DNA from: Sulfurisphaera javensis
Lineage (GTDB): Archaea; Thermoproteota; Thermoprotei_A; Sulfolobales; Sulfolobaceae
Direction: 5' to 3'
DNA: 64,000 nucleotides
NCBI RefSeq assembly: GCF_041154675.1
Contig: NZ_AP031322.1
Location: 434,001-498,000 of the forward strand
The notes beneath the pieces are model-generated. The model saw only the letters and a list, made by a program, of their open reading frames with translations, was not told where the DNA came from and searched no databases. The first letter of the stretch is position 1. Every line of letters starts with the position of its first letter. Position numbers and translations under genes: made by a program. Positions 1-8,757 of this stretch are shown here, piece by piece.

Positions 1-61
1 TCAATGCCTCCTTTACGGCTTCTACTTTTGCCCTATTTGTTGACCCTACTGCAACAAACAT
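1..61 (-). CDS. Inosine/xanthosine triphosphatase-like (DUF84/YjjX), N-terminal fragment
   Basis: Only the first 20 codons lie in the window, from an ATG at 61 leftward. They read MFVAVGSTNRAKVEAVKEAL. A beta strand followed by GSTN, a basic residue and a helix is the usual N-terminus of the DUF84/YjjX family of non-canonical purine NTP phosphatases, which remove ITP and XTP from the nucleotide pool. The gene is divergent from the next one, and their promoters overlap around 61-90. The family call rests on this short stretch only; another Rossmann-like NTPase of the ITPase superfamily is possible. Confidence 0.55.
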   Translation of the reverse strand, partial: MFVAVGSTNRAKVEAVKEAL

Positions 62-90
62 TTTTATTATCACGCAATATACACTTTAGT

Positions 91-957
91 ATGGTAACAA
101 TAAAAGTTGGCCCATTAGCAGATTCTGGTGATTTGTACCCTTTTATTCCATTAATTGAAGGTATAATAAAACCGGAAGGTATTAATCTAGAATTTGAAGT
201 GATTTCTACAGTCCAAGATACTAATGAAAAAGTGTTAAAGAAAGAGGTTGATGTCGCAGTTCCATCTGCTGCTATGTACCCTTATATTCAAGATGATTAC
301 TACATACTAGGAAATGCAATAGCATCAGCAATAGATGGAATAACAGGGATGCCAATAATTTCTATATCTCCCCTTTCTATAGAAGACTTAAAGAATTCAA
401 GGATAATAGTACATGGTCATAATACCACTGCATTTACTTTATATAAACTCCTAATAGGTAAGTACAATAAACTAGTTATCGTAAAGAAAGTATTAGATGA
501 AATAAAAGCTTTAGGAAAAGAAGGTGATGCATTAGTAGCTGTTCATGAACTAAAGATGATGTATGCACTAGAGAAATTAGGAGTTAAAGTTCATAAGATA
601 ACTAGCATGTGGGAGATGTGGAAAAACTTGGCTGGAAATGTACCTATGCCTATGGGAACAGTGGTAATTAATAAAGATTTAGGAAAAGACGTGGCCTTAA
701 AGTTTAAGGAAGCATATGAGAAAAGTAAAAGATATGCAGAAAAGCACATAGATGAGATAATAAAGAAGGATGCTGAAATAATGAGAGAAGCACATAAAGA
801 AAATATAGACGAAGAAATAATAAGGAAAACAATATGGGCTGATATACAAGAATATAATGTGCCTTTAGAAGATGTTAAAAGAGGTATGGAAATATTTTAT
901 AATTTAACAGCAGAAAGAGGAATTTTACCTAAAGTGAAGAATATAGATATCATATAA
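91..957 (+). CDS. MqnA/MqnD-like periplasmic-binding-fold protein (possibly DUF3834)
   Basis: A 288-residue protein that begins with a strand and a DxGDLYPFIPL segment, as in type II periplasmic-binding-fold proteins such as the menaquinone enzymes MqnA and MqnD. There is no signal peptide, so it is probably cytosolic. The reading frame stays open upstream to position 4, but a TATA-like run at 61-70 lies about 25 bases before the ATG at 91, which favours this leaderless start. The 3' end overlaps the convergent gene by 8 bp. The exact function is unknown. A role in quinone (caldariellaquinone) side-reactions is only a guess from the fold resemblance. Confidence 0.6.
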   Translation: MVTIKVGPLADSGDLYPFIPLIEGIIKPEGINLEFEVISTVQDTNEKVLKKEVDVAVPSAAMYPYIQDDYYILGNAIASAIDGITGMPIISISPLSIEDLKNSRIIVHGHNTTAFTLYKLLIGKYNKLVIVKKVLDEIKALGKEGDALVAVHELKMMYALEKLGVKVHKITSMWEMWKNLAGNVPMPMGTVVINKDLGKDVALKFKEAYEKSKRYAEKHIDEIIKKDAEIMREAHKENIDEEIIRKTIWADIQEYNVPLEDVKRGMEIFYNLTAERGILPKVKNIDII

Positions 958-1654
958 TCCTTTTTGAAGAGAAGAAGCTATCTGTTGCGACAATTATTTG
1001 ACATTTATTTGCTTCACATATTTCCTTTACTGTTTTGATAACAACTTTAAAGTATCTTTCAGGTACAAATAGTTCTACTAAATAAAGTGGTAAGTCCTCC
1101 TCATTTATTAAAACGTATTCATATCGGATAAAAGGAATGTACTCTAAGACCTCAATTACTCCTAAATCATAAGTTAACACGTCTACATAAAAATCCCTTT
1201 TACCATAATCAACAATAAAACCTTTTATAACAGAAGATCTCACCATGCTCGCTAATGGTTCTTTTAAAGATAGATATTTAAGAGTAGAAACTGTTTCATG
1301 TCTCGCAAATTCATCTGGTAGAATACTTACATAGTTACCTCGTTTATCTAATGATAAATCCCAATCATCTGTTAGAATATTAAAAGCCTCAGCGACCCCT
1401 GAAAAATTTCTTATCTCCTTGACTTTAAGATTTCCTTGAATAGAAACTCCTTTGTTATTTTTTATACTTCTTCTTATCTTACCATCTTCCTTAATAGACA
1501 ACGAAGTTATTTTAGTTATCGGTGTAAATTCTAAATATGGAACTTTTTTCAGAAAATTAAATAAAAGTTTCTCATCGTGTTTAGTTAATACTGATAAAAG
1601 TCTAATATTAGGACCTATGATTCTAAGTATTTTTACTATTTCAGCAAAGTCCAC
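950..1654 (-). CDS. Hypothetical protein
   Basis: A 234-residue soluble protein that I do not recognise. It opens with a GTG codon at 1654; the only upstream ATG is in another frame. The sequence alternates short strands and helices, has no membrane segment and no metal-binding cluster, and ends in a Ser/Phe/Lys/Arg-rich tail. It converges on the preceding gene with an 8-bp overlap, so the two genes share a termination zone. Codon use resembles its neighbours. Probably a Sulfolobales-restricted conserved protein. Confidence 0.6.
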   Translation of the reverse strand: MDFAEIVKILRIIGPNIRLLSVLTKHDEKLLFNFLKKVPYLEFTPITKITSLSIKEDGKIRRSIKNNKGVSIQGNLKVKEIRNFSGVAEAFNILTDDWDLSLDKRGNYVSILPDEFARHETVSTLKYLSLKEPLASMVRSSVIKGFIVDYGKRDFYVDVLTYDLGVIEVLEYIPFIRYEYVLINEEDLPLYLVELFVPERYFKVVIKTVKEICEANKCQIIVATDSFFSSKRII

Positions 1655-1780
1655 ATAAGTTTATTGGGCTAAAGATTAATTAACTTTACAAAGCTCACAG
1701 AGTTTAATGGAGTTTTTATAAGATATTGGACAATAAATTTATTAATGATAAAAATAAGTATTTTTAGTTAGGTGAAAATT

Positions 1781-1936
1781 ATGGCTGAGAAGAAAAGTCA
1801 AGAATATGAAATTAACTCTTTCGGCGATTTAATTAAAGCTTTATTTAAATATGATAACTGGTACTTAGGAGGTTTTGTGATCCTTCTAATACTTTTCGTA
1901 ATATTTGATATAATAGCCTTCACTCCACATCATTGA
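1781..1936 (+). CDS. Small single-span membrane protein (51 aa)
   Basis: An ATG at 1781 opens a 51-codon frame. Residues 1-27 are polar (MAEKKSQEYEINSFGDL...), followed by one strongly hydrophobic helix (about residues 28-48, WYLGGFVILLILFVIFDI) and a short tail ending in His-His. A Shine-Dalgarno-like GGTGA at 1771-1775 sits six bases upstream, which supports translation. The frame fits between two other genes with no competing frame. Small one-helix proteins are common accessory subunits of Sulfolobales respiratory complexes, but no oxidase gene is nearby, so the function is unknown. Confidence 0.6.
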   Translation: MAEKKSQEYEINSFGDLIKALFKYDNWYLGGFVILLILFVIFDIIAFTPHH

Positions 1937-2003
1937 TTTTTTATAAATTAGGAAAGATAAGCTATTTAACATTCATTTTTTAATAGTATTTTGTGGTGTA
2001 AAT

Positions 2004-2597
2004 TTGCCGAGAGTGAATATTGCAGCAGACTCAGATATATTAGATGAACTTGAGCAAGAGGCTAAGAAAAAGGGTTATACTTTATATGCTATTACTAATC
2101 TTGCATTAAAAGCTGTAGCTGAAATACTAAAAGAAGGTGGAAATTCTGAAACTTTAGTATCATTAGTAGAATATTATAGGATAATTAGAGACTTAGAAAT
2201 AGTTCCAGTTACCGTATGGTACCTTGAAAATTTAATTAAAATAGCATATGAGAGCGATCAAAAGAAAGCAATAGAAATTTGTGAAACAACGGGAATGCAA
2301 GTAGCCTCTTATTTAAAAACAAAAGCGTCAACTCTTAGTGAACTTTTAGATATATATGATAAAATTAAAGAGATGTTGCCGATAAAGGATATTTCAGTAA
2401 AACAAAACGGAGATTCCATAGATTTTAGAATTACGGGAACTGGATTCGGATTAGAGTCAACTACTTGTGCTGCCCATATACTTAAGAAAATACTTGAAGA
2501 ATACGGATTTAATATATTATCAATAACTCCTTCTCCTGGCGGTATAATATTAGTTAAAGCTAAGGCCAACCTAGCTGTTGAAGACAGGAGGAAATAA
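2004..2597 (+). CDS. Ribbon-helix-helix-like N-terminus protein, function unknown
   Basis: A 197-residue protein. The start is TTG at 2004, preceded by GGTG at 1995-1998. Residues 1-45 have the pattern of a CopG/ribbon-helix-helix DNA-binding segment: a short strand (RVNIAA), helix, turn and second helix. The rest is alpha/beta with a compact C-terminal domain (about 125-190) containing GTGFGLESTTCAAHILKKIL, which I do not recognise. The role may be a ligand-sensing transcription factor, by inference from the N-terminus only. The last 38 bases overlap the end of nep1 on the other strand. Confidence 0.6.
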   Translation: MPRVNIAADSDILDELEQEAKKKGYTLYAITNLALKAVAEILKEGGNSETLVSLVEYYRIIRDLEIVPVTVWYLENLIKIAYESDQKKAIEICETTGMQVASYLKTKASTLSELLDIYDKIKEMLPIKDISVKQNGDSIDFRITGTGFGLESTTCAAHILKKILEEYGFNILSITPSPGGIILVKAKANLAVEDRRK

Positions 2598-3219
2598 GTC
2601 TACAAATGACTTGATGAGTCTCTAATTTATAATTGCTTATAGAGAAATATTCATCTGCTACTTCCTTAACTTCTTCAGAAAAATCACCATGAGGAAAGGC
2701 TCCAATTCCAAGCAACCATTTTTCACCTAAATTACATAGCTCTTCTGGCTTTACTCTTTTTCCGCCTTCACTAAGTACTCCTAATTTGTATTTTTGTTTT
2801 AAATCCTTTAATCTAATGTCTAATACTTTCATTAAACTTTCATTACTATTCAAAGGGACTTTACCATAAACTAAAAGTTGTTCTGCTAAACCAACAAATC
2901 TATTGTAGTTTTTTGGAGGCCTCATTTCATTGTTAACATATATGAGTTTACTATCTATAGTGTGAATATAAAAATCTCCTTTTATTGGAGCTTGTTCTGT
3001 TAAAAACATTAACATTGCTAAATGTACGATGTCTGGTCTTCCTCTTTTTTCTCTATTAGGTAAATCTTTCATAGCGTGGTAATGTAATGATATATCAAGA
3101 AGAGTATGTTCTGCCTTTTTATTTCTCTTTTTAGCATTTCTGATAACAGCTGGATGAGATATTATCTCTTTTGGTACAAGCTCTAGGGAGGAGTCAAGCA
3201 ATATAAGGTTAATTTTCAC
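2560..3219 (-). CDS. nep1: 16S rRNA pseudouridine N1-methyltransferase Nep1 (Emg1)
   Basis: Nep1/Emg1 is a SPOUT-class enzyme that methylates a pseudouridine in the small-subunit rRNA and assists 30S assembly. The protein carries the family block LLDISLHYHAMKDL followed by KRGRPDIVHLAML, and the late block GIGAFPHGDF, all typical of Nep1. I choose the GTG at 3219 (VKINLILLDSSLEL...) rather than the TTG at 3240, because homologues begin with this strand and the longer start would run into rnp4. Its likely promoter then lies inside rnp4 (T-rich, about 3243-3250). It neighbours RNase P and Nob1, which fits ribosome and tRNA maturation. Confidence 0.88.
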   Translation of the reverse strand: MKINLILLDSSLELVPKEIISHPAVIRNAKKRNKKAEHTLLDISLHYHAMKDLPNREKRGRPDIVHLAMLMFLTEQAPIKGDFYIHTIDSKLIYVNNEMRPPKNYNRFVGLAEQLLVYGKVPLNSNESLMKVLDIRLKDLKQKYKLGVLSEGGKRVKPEELCNLGEKWLLGIGAFPHGDFSEEVKEVADEYFSISNYKLETHQVICRLISSCLQQLGWP

Positions 3220-3233
3220 AGTAATAATGGATA

Positions 3234-3560
3234 ATGGCAAAAGTAAAAAATGTGAAGATTTACAAGAAAAGAGCGATACAGCTCATAAGGCTTGCTATTG
3301 AATTAGCAAAAAATAACGATGTTGAACTGGCTAGGATGTATATTAAGCTTGCTATACTTTATTCTAGGAAAATAAAATTTAAAATACCATTGGAATATAA
3401 AAGACTGTTCTGTCGGAAGTGTTTTACCCCACTCATTGTAGGATTGACAGAAAGAAGAAGAATAAAAAATAAAGTCTTAGTAAGAACTTGTTTATATTGT
3501 GGCTGGACAAGAAGATATAAATTACAATATCAAACAACTCATAAAAAAAGCAAAAGCTAA
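3234..3560 (+). CDS. rnp4: RNase P protein component 4 (Rpp21)
   Basis: A 108-residue basic protein of the Rpp21 family, a protein subunit of archaeal RNase P that binds the specificity domain with Rpp29 during 5' processing of pre-tRNA. Residues 1-45 form the two N-terminal helices. The zinc ribbon is visible as CRKC (about residues 60-63) and CLYCGW (about 87-92), and the C-terminus is Lys-rich. A TATA-like ATATAAGG at about 3200-3208 lies inside the start of divergent nep1, about 27 bases before this ATG. The next gene overlaps its end by 62 bp. Confidence 0.88.
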   Translation: MAKVKNVKIYKKRAIQLIRLAIELAKNNDVELARMYIKLAILYSRKIKFKIPLEYKRLFCRKCFTPLIVGLTERRRIKNKVLVRTCLYCGWTRRYKLQYQTTHKKSKS

Positions 3561-3780
3561 TCATGCTGATGTTAGAATAGGAAAGAAAGGAGTTACGGAT
3601 GAAGTCATTAATGAAATTAAAAAACGTTTAAAATCACACAAAGTAGTTAAAGTAAAAATAGGTATTGACGTAGATGATAGAAGAGAATTTGCTAGAAAAA
3701 TAGCTGAATTGGCTGAAGCTAAACTTATTGAAGTTAGAGGTTTTACATTTATATTAGCTAAGGAAGATGATAGCAATTGA
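3499..3780 (+). CDS. CRM/YhbY-domain RNA-binding protein
   Basis: A 93-residue single-domain CRM (YhbY) protein. The family signature is present: an N-terminal helix, then ADVRIGKKGVTDEVINEI (about residues 24-41) and KVVKVKIG. CRM domains bind structured RNA and associate with pre-ribosomal particles. The GTG start at 3499 overlaps rnp4 by 62 bp in another frame. No later ATG, GTG or TTG would keep the domain, so the overlap looks real. It is co-transcribed with rnp4 and with the following gene, which it overlaps by 14 bp. Confidence 0.8.
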   Translation: MAGQEDINYNIKQLIKKAKANHADVRIGKKGVTDEVINEIKKRLKSHKVVKVKIGIDVDDRREFARKIAELAEAKLIEVRGFTFILAKEDDSN

Positions 3781-4252
3781 TTTAATTAAAGCTTATGGGC
3801 ATCCAAATGTTAGAGGTACTCATAAGACAACATTAGAAATAACTAAAGATGATTATTTAACACCAAGAGGGGACTGCATAATAGGAATAAAGGCAAATAA
3901 AGGAGCATTTGACCTTTCTTCAGAGGTCAAACTTATGATTAAAAGCAATTCTTATGTTTATGTTGTAATAAAAGTAGACAACTTATTTGATATTATTCAT
4001 GGATATGGAGATGAAAAATTGAGCTTAATTGACGAAAACAAGATAATACTTCGAAAATCTACTTACATTTCAGATGCAACAATTATGATAAAAGCTGATA
4101 AATCAGCCAGAGATATTAAAAGAGAAATTTTAGATAAAATGAGAAATGAAAAGACAGAACTAAATGCTTTCATTATTGCATCTGACAAATCCCTTAAAGA
4201 TTCTGAGATCCTTAGAATAGTCATTAATAGGTATCCATCTATATCCACCTAA
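3767..4252 (+). CDS. DUF371 family protein
   Basis: A 161-residue protein with the strongly conserved DUF371 opening: AYGHPNVRGTHKTTLEITKDDYLTPRGDCIIGI across residues 9-41. DUF371 is an archaeal family of unknown function that is often found near translation and RNA genes. The ATG at 3767 lies inside the end of the CRM gene (14-bp overlap), so translation is probably coupled. The 3' end overlaps the convergent Trm5-like gene by 93 bp, which is long for two real genes, but both products are recognisable, so both are kept. Confidence 0.8.
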   Translation: MIAIDLIKAYGHPNVRGTHKTTLEITKDDYLTPRGDCIIGIKANKGAFDLSSEVKLMIKSNSYVYVVIKVDNLFDIIHGYGDEKLSLIDENKIILRKSTYISDATIMIKADKSARDIKREILDKMRNEKTELNAFIIASDKSLKDSEILRIVINRYPSIST

Positions 4253-5079
4253 TTTTTCTTTAGCTTCTTTTTCGTCTTTGGCAAGTACATAAAATAATAC
4301 TTCATGGTCACTAACCCTACATAGTTCTTCTTTAAAACTACTTATCACTGTTGGATTATCTGCTATAACTAAATAAAATGCCTTATCTCTAAAAGGGAGA
4401 AAGAAAGCATCATATTGCACTATGTCTACATACCCTGGCAACTTGTTTAATGATAAGGATTTTTTTAACATATAAAGTCCATCTAAGTTTAAGTCACCAG
4501 CTACTACATAACTACACTTCTTTAATAAATAGAGAGTAAATGCACCATAGCCACAAAAAGCATCCAAAATTATTCCTTTACATTCAATTTCGTCCGAAAG
4601 ATTTTTTCTTTCTGCTGATAAGCTAGGATTAACATAGACTTTACTTATATCAACGTAGAAATTAATACCATTTTCACGATATACAGTGGTTGTTTTATAT
4701 TCTCCACTAATAAACTCTAGTTCATTTATTCTTAATTCTCCTTTAACTTTTTTCCTCACGAAAATACTTTTCACTCTAGGATTTACTCTTAAGATTACTT
4801 GTCCCAAGAGTTGCTTGTCAATTTCCTTTTTTGGGGAAATTAGTAAAATATCTCCAAGCAGATAAAAACTCCTTATCCCTTCAAATATATCACTTAATTT
4901 AGGAGTCCTTTTCTTTATTTTGTCACAATTAACAATTTCATATCCTTTATTTTCAAGATCCTCTATTTTATCATTTAGTTCTATATAAATATTTTTTCCG
5001 TCTGTAAATATAGAAGAAATATTAGAAAGAAAATACCTAATTTCTTCTATTATTTTATTTTTATCTATTTTTACACATA

Positions 5080-5083
<4 letters not shown>
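4160..5083 (-). CDS. Trm5/Taw2-like class I SAM-dependent tRNA methyltransferase
   Basis: A 307-residue protein with the layout of the Trm5/Taw2 family, which modifies guanosine 37 of tRNA. The N-terminal part ends in a strand-rich block typical of Trm5 ([20 protein letters not shown], then [13 protein letters not shown] and [14 protein letters not shown]). The Rossmann domain follows, with the SAM motif [11 protein letters not shown] at about residues 175-185. In place of the catalytic NLP or DPP loop it has ADNPT, which is unusual. Whether it makes m1G37, a wyosine intermediate, or another product cannot be read from sequence. Its start ATGA overlaps the stop of the upstream reductase gene. 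Confidence 0.65.
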
Positions 5084-6078
<995 letters not shown>

Positions 6079-6149
6079 AATAATTCCCCATAATCACCTT
6101 TTGCTTATACTATTTAAACCTTAATGTCTATGTTTATATCGGACAAATA

Positions 6150-6494
6150 ATGAGCCTCTTCATATTTATCATTACAATTTATTTCCTTGGTTTTATATTA
6201 TTAATAAATATGTGGTTTAGATATTATAGAAAAGTAATAAGAGCTGGAATAGACTATGTTGGCAATAACCCCTCGCAAAAAATCATAATTTTAAAGCCTA
6301 GTGAAATCGTTAAAATCAATCTTAATGGTAAAGCGACTATAATTGTTTCTGGGGTAAATCCTTGGCTAACCATAAAATATAATGGAATAAAACAAAAAGT
6401 CTACAAAATAAGGTTATTAAACCATGTAGGCGAGATAGAGTTAATAAACGAAAGTAAAATATTTACCTTATCTGTAACTATTTTAACGGAATAG
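6150..6494 (+). CDS. Small N-terminally anchored membrane protein
   Basis: A 114-residue protein. One transmembrane helix (about residues 2-23, SLFIFIITIYFLGFILLINMW) is followed by a basic stretch and a predicted all-beta domain of about 70 residues (KIIILKPSEIVKI... ATIIVSGVNPWLTI). I do not recognise the family. A TATA-like CTATTTAAACC at about 6110-6120 could drive it. It lies 14 bases before nadK on the same strand and is probably in the same operon. Confidence 0.6.
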   Translation: MSLFIFIITIYFLGFILLINMWFRYYRKVIRAGIDYVGNNPSQKIIILKPSEIVKINLNGKATIIVSGVNPWLTIKYNGIKQKVYKIRLLNHVGEIELINESKIFTLSVTILTE

Positions 6495-6508
6495 AGGAGA
6501 AAGTACAA

Positions 6509-7255
6509 ATGAAATTAAAAATATTTACAAAAAACTCACCAGATGCAATTGAGTTTAGTAAGTATGTTAAAAACCTAGCTGAGGATTTAGGTTTTAAAAT
6601 AAGTGAAAATGACGCAGATGCAATCATTGTAATTGGTGGTGATGGAACTCTTTTAAGGGCAGTAAAGGAGGGTTTACCAGTTATCGGAGTAAAATTTGGA
6701 AGAAGATCTGCATTGTTAGATATTAGACCAGAAAATATAAAGGAAGCGTTAGATTTACTTTCCAAAAATAAATATGTAGTAGAAGAATATTCAATGTTAG
6801 AAGCAAAAAGTAATAATATAAATACAATAGCGTTTAATGAAATTGCTATACTATTCAATAACCCAGAAACGGTTTACGGCAGTGTATCTATAAAAGAAAG
6901 GAAAATACTCTTTGAAGGAGATGGAATTATGGTTTCTACCCCCCAGGGAAGCTGGGCATGGAGTTATTCAGCTACAAGAGTATTACTTCACAAGGACATA
7001 AATGGAATTGAAATAACGTTCGTAAATGCTATACTTCCAAGTATTAAAGCTATAATAATTCCTCAAAACGAGAAGATAAAAGTTAAACTAGAAGATAAGG
7101 GAAGAGTTCAAAACGTTAGAGTAATTAGTGATGGTGAAACAGTAGGTAATTTAATAAGCAGAGAAGATGAGGAACTTCTTATATCAATATCTGAAAAGAA
7201 AGCAAAAATATTAAGATTCTTTAACCTAATAGAGTTTGATGGATTACTCTCATAA
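6509..7255 (+). CDS. nadK: NAD kinase
   Basis: A 248-residue NAD(+)/NADH kinase that makes NADP(H). The diagnostic GGDGTLL is at residues 43-49, with the conserved NE pair near 111 (FNEIAI) and the ligand loop GDGIMVSTPQGSWAWSYSA. The canonical TPTGSTAY becomes TPQGSWAW, a modest variation. It follows the small membrane protein by 14 bases and overlaps the start of nob1 by 17 bp. Placing NADP synthesis near the ferredoxin-NADP reductase gene is suggestive, but that gene is on the opposite strand. Confidence 0.9.
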   Translation: MKLKIFTKNSPDAIEFSKYVKNLAEDLGFKISENDADAIIVIGGDGTLLRAVKEGLPVIGVKFGRRSALLDIRPENIKEALDLLSKNKYVVEEYSMLEAKSNNINTIAFNEIAILFNNPETVYGSVSIKERKILFEGDGIMVSTPQGSWAWSYSATRVLLHKDINGIEITFVNAILPSIKAIIIPQNEKIKVKLEDKGRVQNVRVISDGETVGNLISREDEELLISISEKKAKILRFFNLIEFDGLLS

Positions 7256-7721
7256 TATAATCTTTGATACGGCTGGGTTTCTTGCTGGTTTACAAAATTA
7301 CTACAACAAAATTTACACTACTTCATTTGTTGTAAATGAGGTAAAAGATCTCAAATCACGTGAGTTGCTAGATCTCGCAATTTATGCTGGTAAAGTTATT
7401 ATTATGGAACCACAGGAGAAGAGCTACAGTATAGTTAAAGACGTAGCTAAAAGATCATTGGCATTAAAGCTATCTGCAACAGATTTAAGTGTTGCATCTC
7501 TTGCTTATGAATTAAAACCTAGCCTGGTTTTTACTGATGATTTGATGCTACAGAATTTATTACTAAATTTAGGTATTGAATACAAATCTGTTAAACTCAA
7601 TATCAAAATAAAGAATAAGAAGATATATGAGTATGTTTGTACTGGATGTGGGAAGAAATTTACCAAATATGTTTCTATATGTCCTTATTGTGGAAATAAA
7701 ATTATAACTAGGAGTATATAG
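7239..7721 (+). CDS. nob1: rRNA maturation endonuclease Nob1
   Basis: A 160-residue Nob1: a PIN endonuclease domain followed by a zinc ribbon. It cuts the 3' end of 16S rRNA. PIN acidic residues are visible in IIFDTAGF (Asp10), VVNEV, SATDLSVASLA and VFTDDLML. The ribbon is CTGCGKKF and CPYCGNK near the C-terminus. The ATG at 7239 is preferred over the TTG directly before it (7236). The gene overlaps nadK by 17 bp. Together with nep1, rnp4 and the CRM protein it makes this end of the window rich in ribosome and tRNA maturation factors. Confidence 0.87.
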   Translation: MDYSHNIIFDTAGFLAGLQNYYNKIYTTSFVVNEVKDLKSRELLDLAIYAGKVIIMEPQEKSYSIVKDVAKRSLALKLSATDLSVASLAYELKPSLVFTDDLMLQNLLLNLGIEYKSVKLNIKIKNKKIYEYVCTGCGKKFTKYVSICPYCGNKIITRSI

Positions 7722-7862
7722 ATAAAAAACCCTGATTACATTGTATATATTCTTAACTAGAAAAATAAATATAATTCAAACCCTTCAATCTTTGAAATTA
7801 TGTTATTTTATTTTTATATATTCTATATAAGCTTATTTATTTTCTTTGTTAAGTACTTTATA

Positions 7863-8297
7863 ATGGAAGATGATAACTTTAAAAGGAAAATAATTAAGAA
7901 GATAAAAAGAGTAGGAGGAAATTTACATTACATTTCATATGTCACAGATATACCTATCTCAAAAATACAAAAATTATTTAAAGATCTTCTATTATTTCAT
8001 AAATTGTCTATTTTTCCGCTTATCGAGATGGAAAGAATAGGATTAAATAAAGCTGTTATATGGTGCAAAAAAACCTCGTTAAAATATGAAACAGCTAAAA
8101 GTCTTATGGGACCTCTAGCAAGTCTTTTTAGAGGAGACTTAGAAGAAAACAAGTTTTTATTAATGTTCTATACGAATACTTCAAATTATAAATACTATAA
8201 AGAGAACCTTGATACCTTATTTGAAAGAATCGGTTCTGAATGCGAGATTCTTTATATAAAGAAATATTATAGATATATAAATGATGAAGAATGTTAA
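7863..8297 (+). CDS. Helix-turn-helix protein, function unknown
   Basis: A 144-residue protein. Residues 5-45 look like a winged-helix reader (KRKIIKKIKRVGGNLHYISYVTDIPISKIQKLFKDLL), with no recognisable effector domain after it. The frame is open upstream to 7800, where it would encode an implausible Phe/Tyr-rich leader. The ATG at 7863 lies about 27 bases after the TATA-like CTTATTTA (7831-7838), so I take it as a leaderless start. The last 14 bases overlap the ATG (8284) of the next reading frame, suggesting an operon. Confidence 0.6.
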   Translation: MEDDNFKRKIIKKIKRVGGNLHYISYVTDIPISKIQKLFKDLLLFHKLSIFPLIEMERIGLNKAVIWCKKTSLKYETAKSLMGPLASLFRGDLEENKFLLMFYTNTSNYKYYKENLDTLFERIGSECEILYIKKYYRYINDEEC

Positions 8298-8354
8298 GAT
8301 TTTAGTAATAAGAGATGGATTTGTGATAATAAATCAGTTTATGTTTCATTTCCT

Positions 8355-8756
8355 TTGGATACATTAGTAAATTTACATAAACAAGATGTAGATTTATTAG
8401 TAAAAATCCAAGTGAACCCCTATTCACCATTTATGAGAGATCTTCACTACACTCACATAAAGAATTACGTTAAAGGATTTATGTATACACTAGGAAATTT
8501 AGATTACTTAGTTACAGTAAGAGGAAATTACTTTATTACTTCACCTTACTTAATGTGGACGATAGAACTAGATGATGGAACTTACATATCTGAATATCAT
8601 GTAGATAAGCAAAATTTAGTGAATTTAACCAAAGAAATTAATGAAGGAGATATAATTGTTTCAACAAAAGAGCTCACATTTGCTCATGGATTTAGTGTTC
8701 CTTATGAAGTATTTAAATCTAATAAATGGGAAATGCCTAAAATAGTGATAGAATAG
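8355..8756 (+). CDS. Hypothetical protein, N-terminus possibly frameshifted
   Basis: An unrecognised 133-residue soluble protein read from a TTG at 8355. The frame stays open back to 8298 without a good start codon, yet an ATG at 8284 in the next frame opens MKNVKILVIRDGFVII and stops at 8365. Joining the two frames by a -1 shift near 8326-8334 would give one smooth protein start (...GFVII, then [12 protein letters not shown]). So the gene probably begins at 8284 and carries a one-base frameshift, a sequencing error, or a recoding site. It ends one base before the acyl-CoA synthetase gene. Confidence 0.55.
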   Translation: MDTLVNLHKQDVDLLVKIQVNPYSPFMRDLHYTHIKNYVKGFMYTLGNLDYLVTVRGNYFITSPYLMWTIELDDGTYISEYHVDKQNLVNLTKEINEGDIIVSTKELTFAHGFSVPYEVFKSNKWEMPKIVIE

Positions 8757-8757
8757 T

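Noticed and set aside
1452-1658. Plus-strand frame of 68 codons opposite the 950-1654 gene
   Set aside because: Low-complexity translation with no start signal; it is the complement of a better supported gene.
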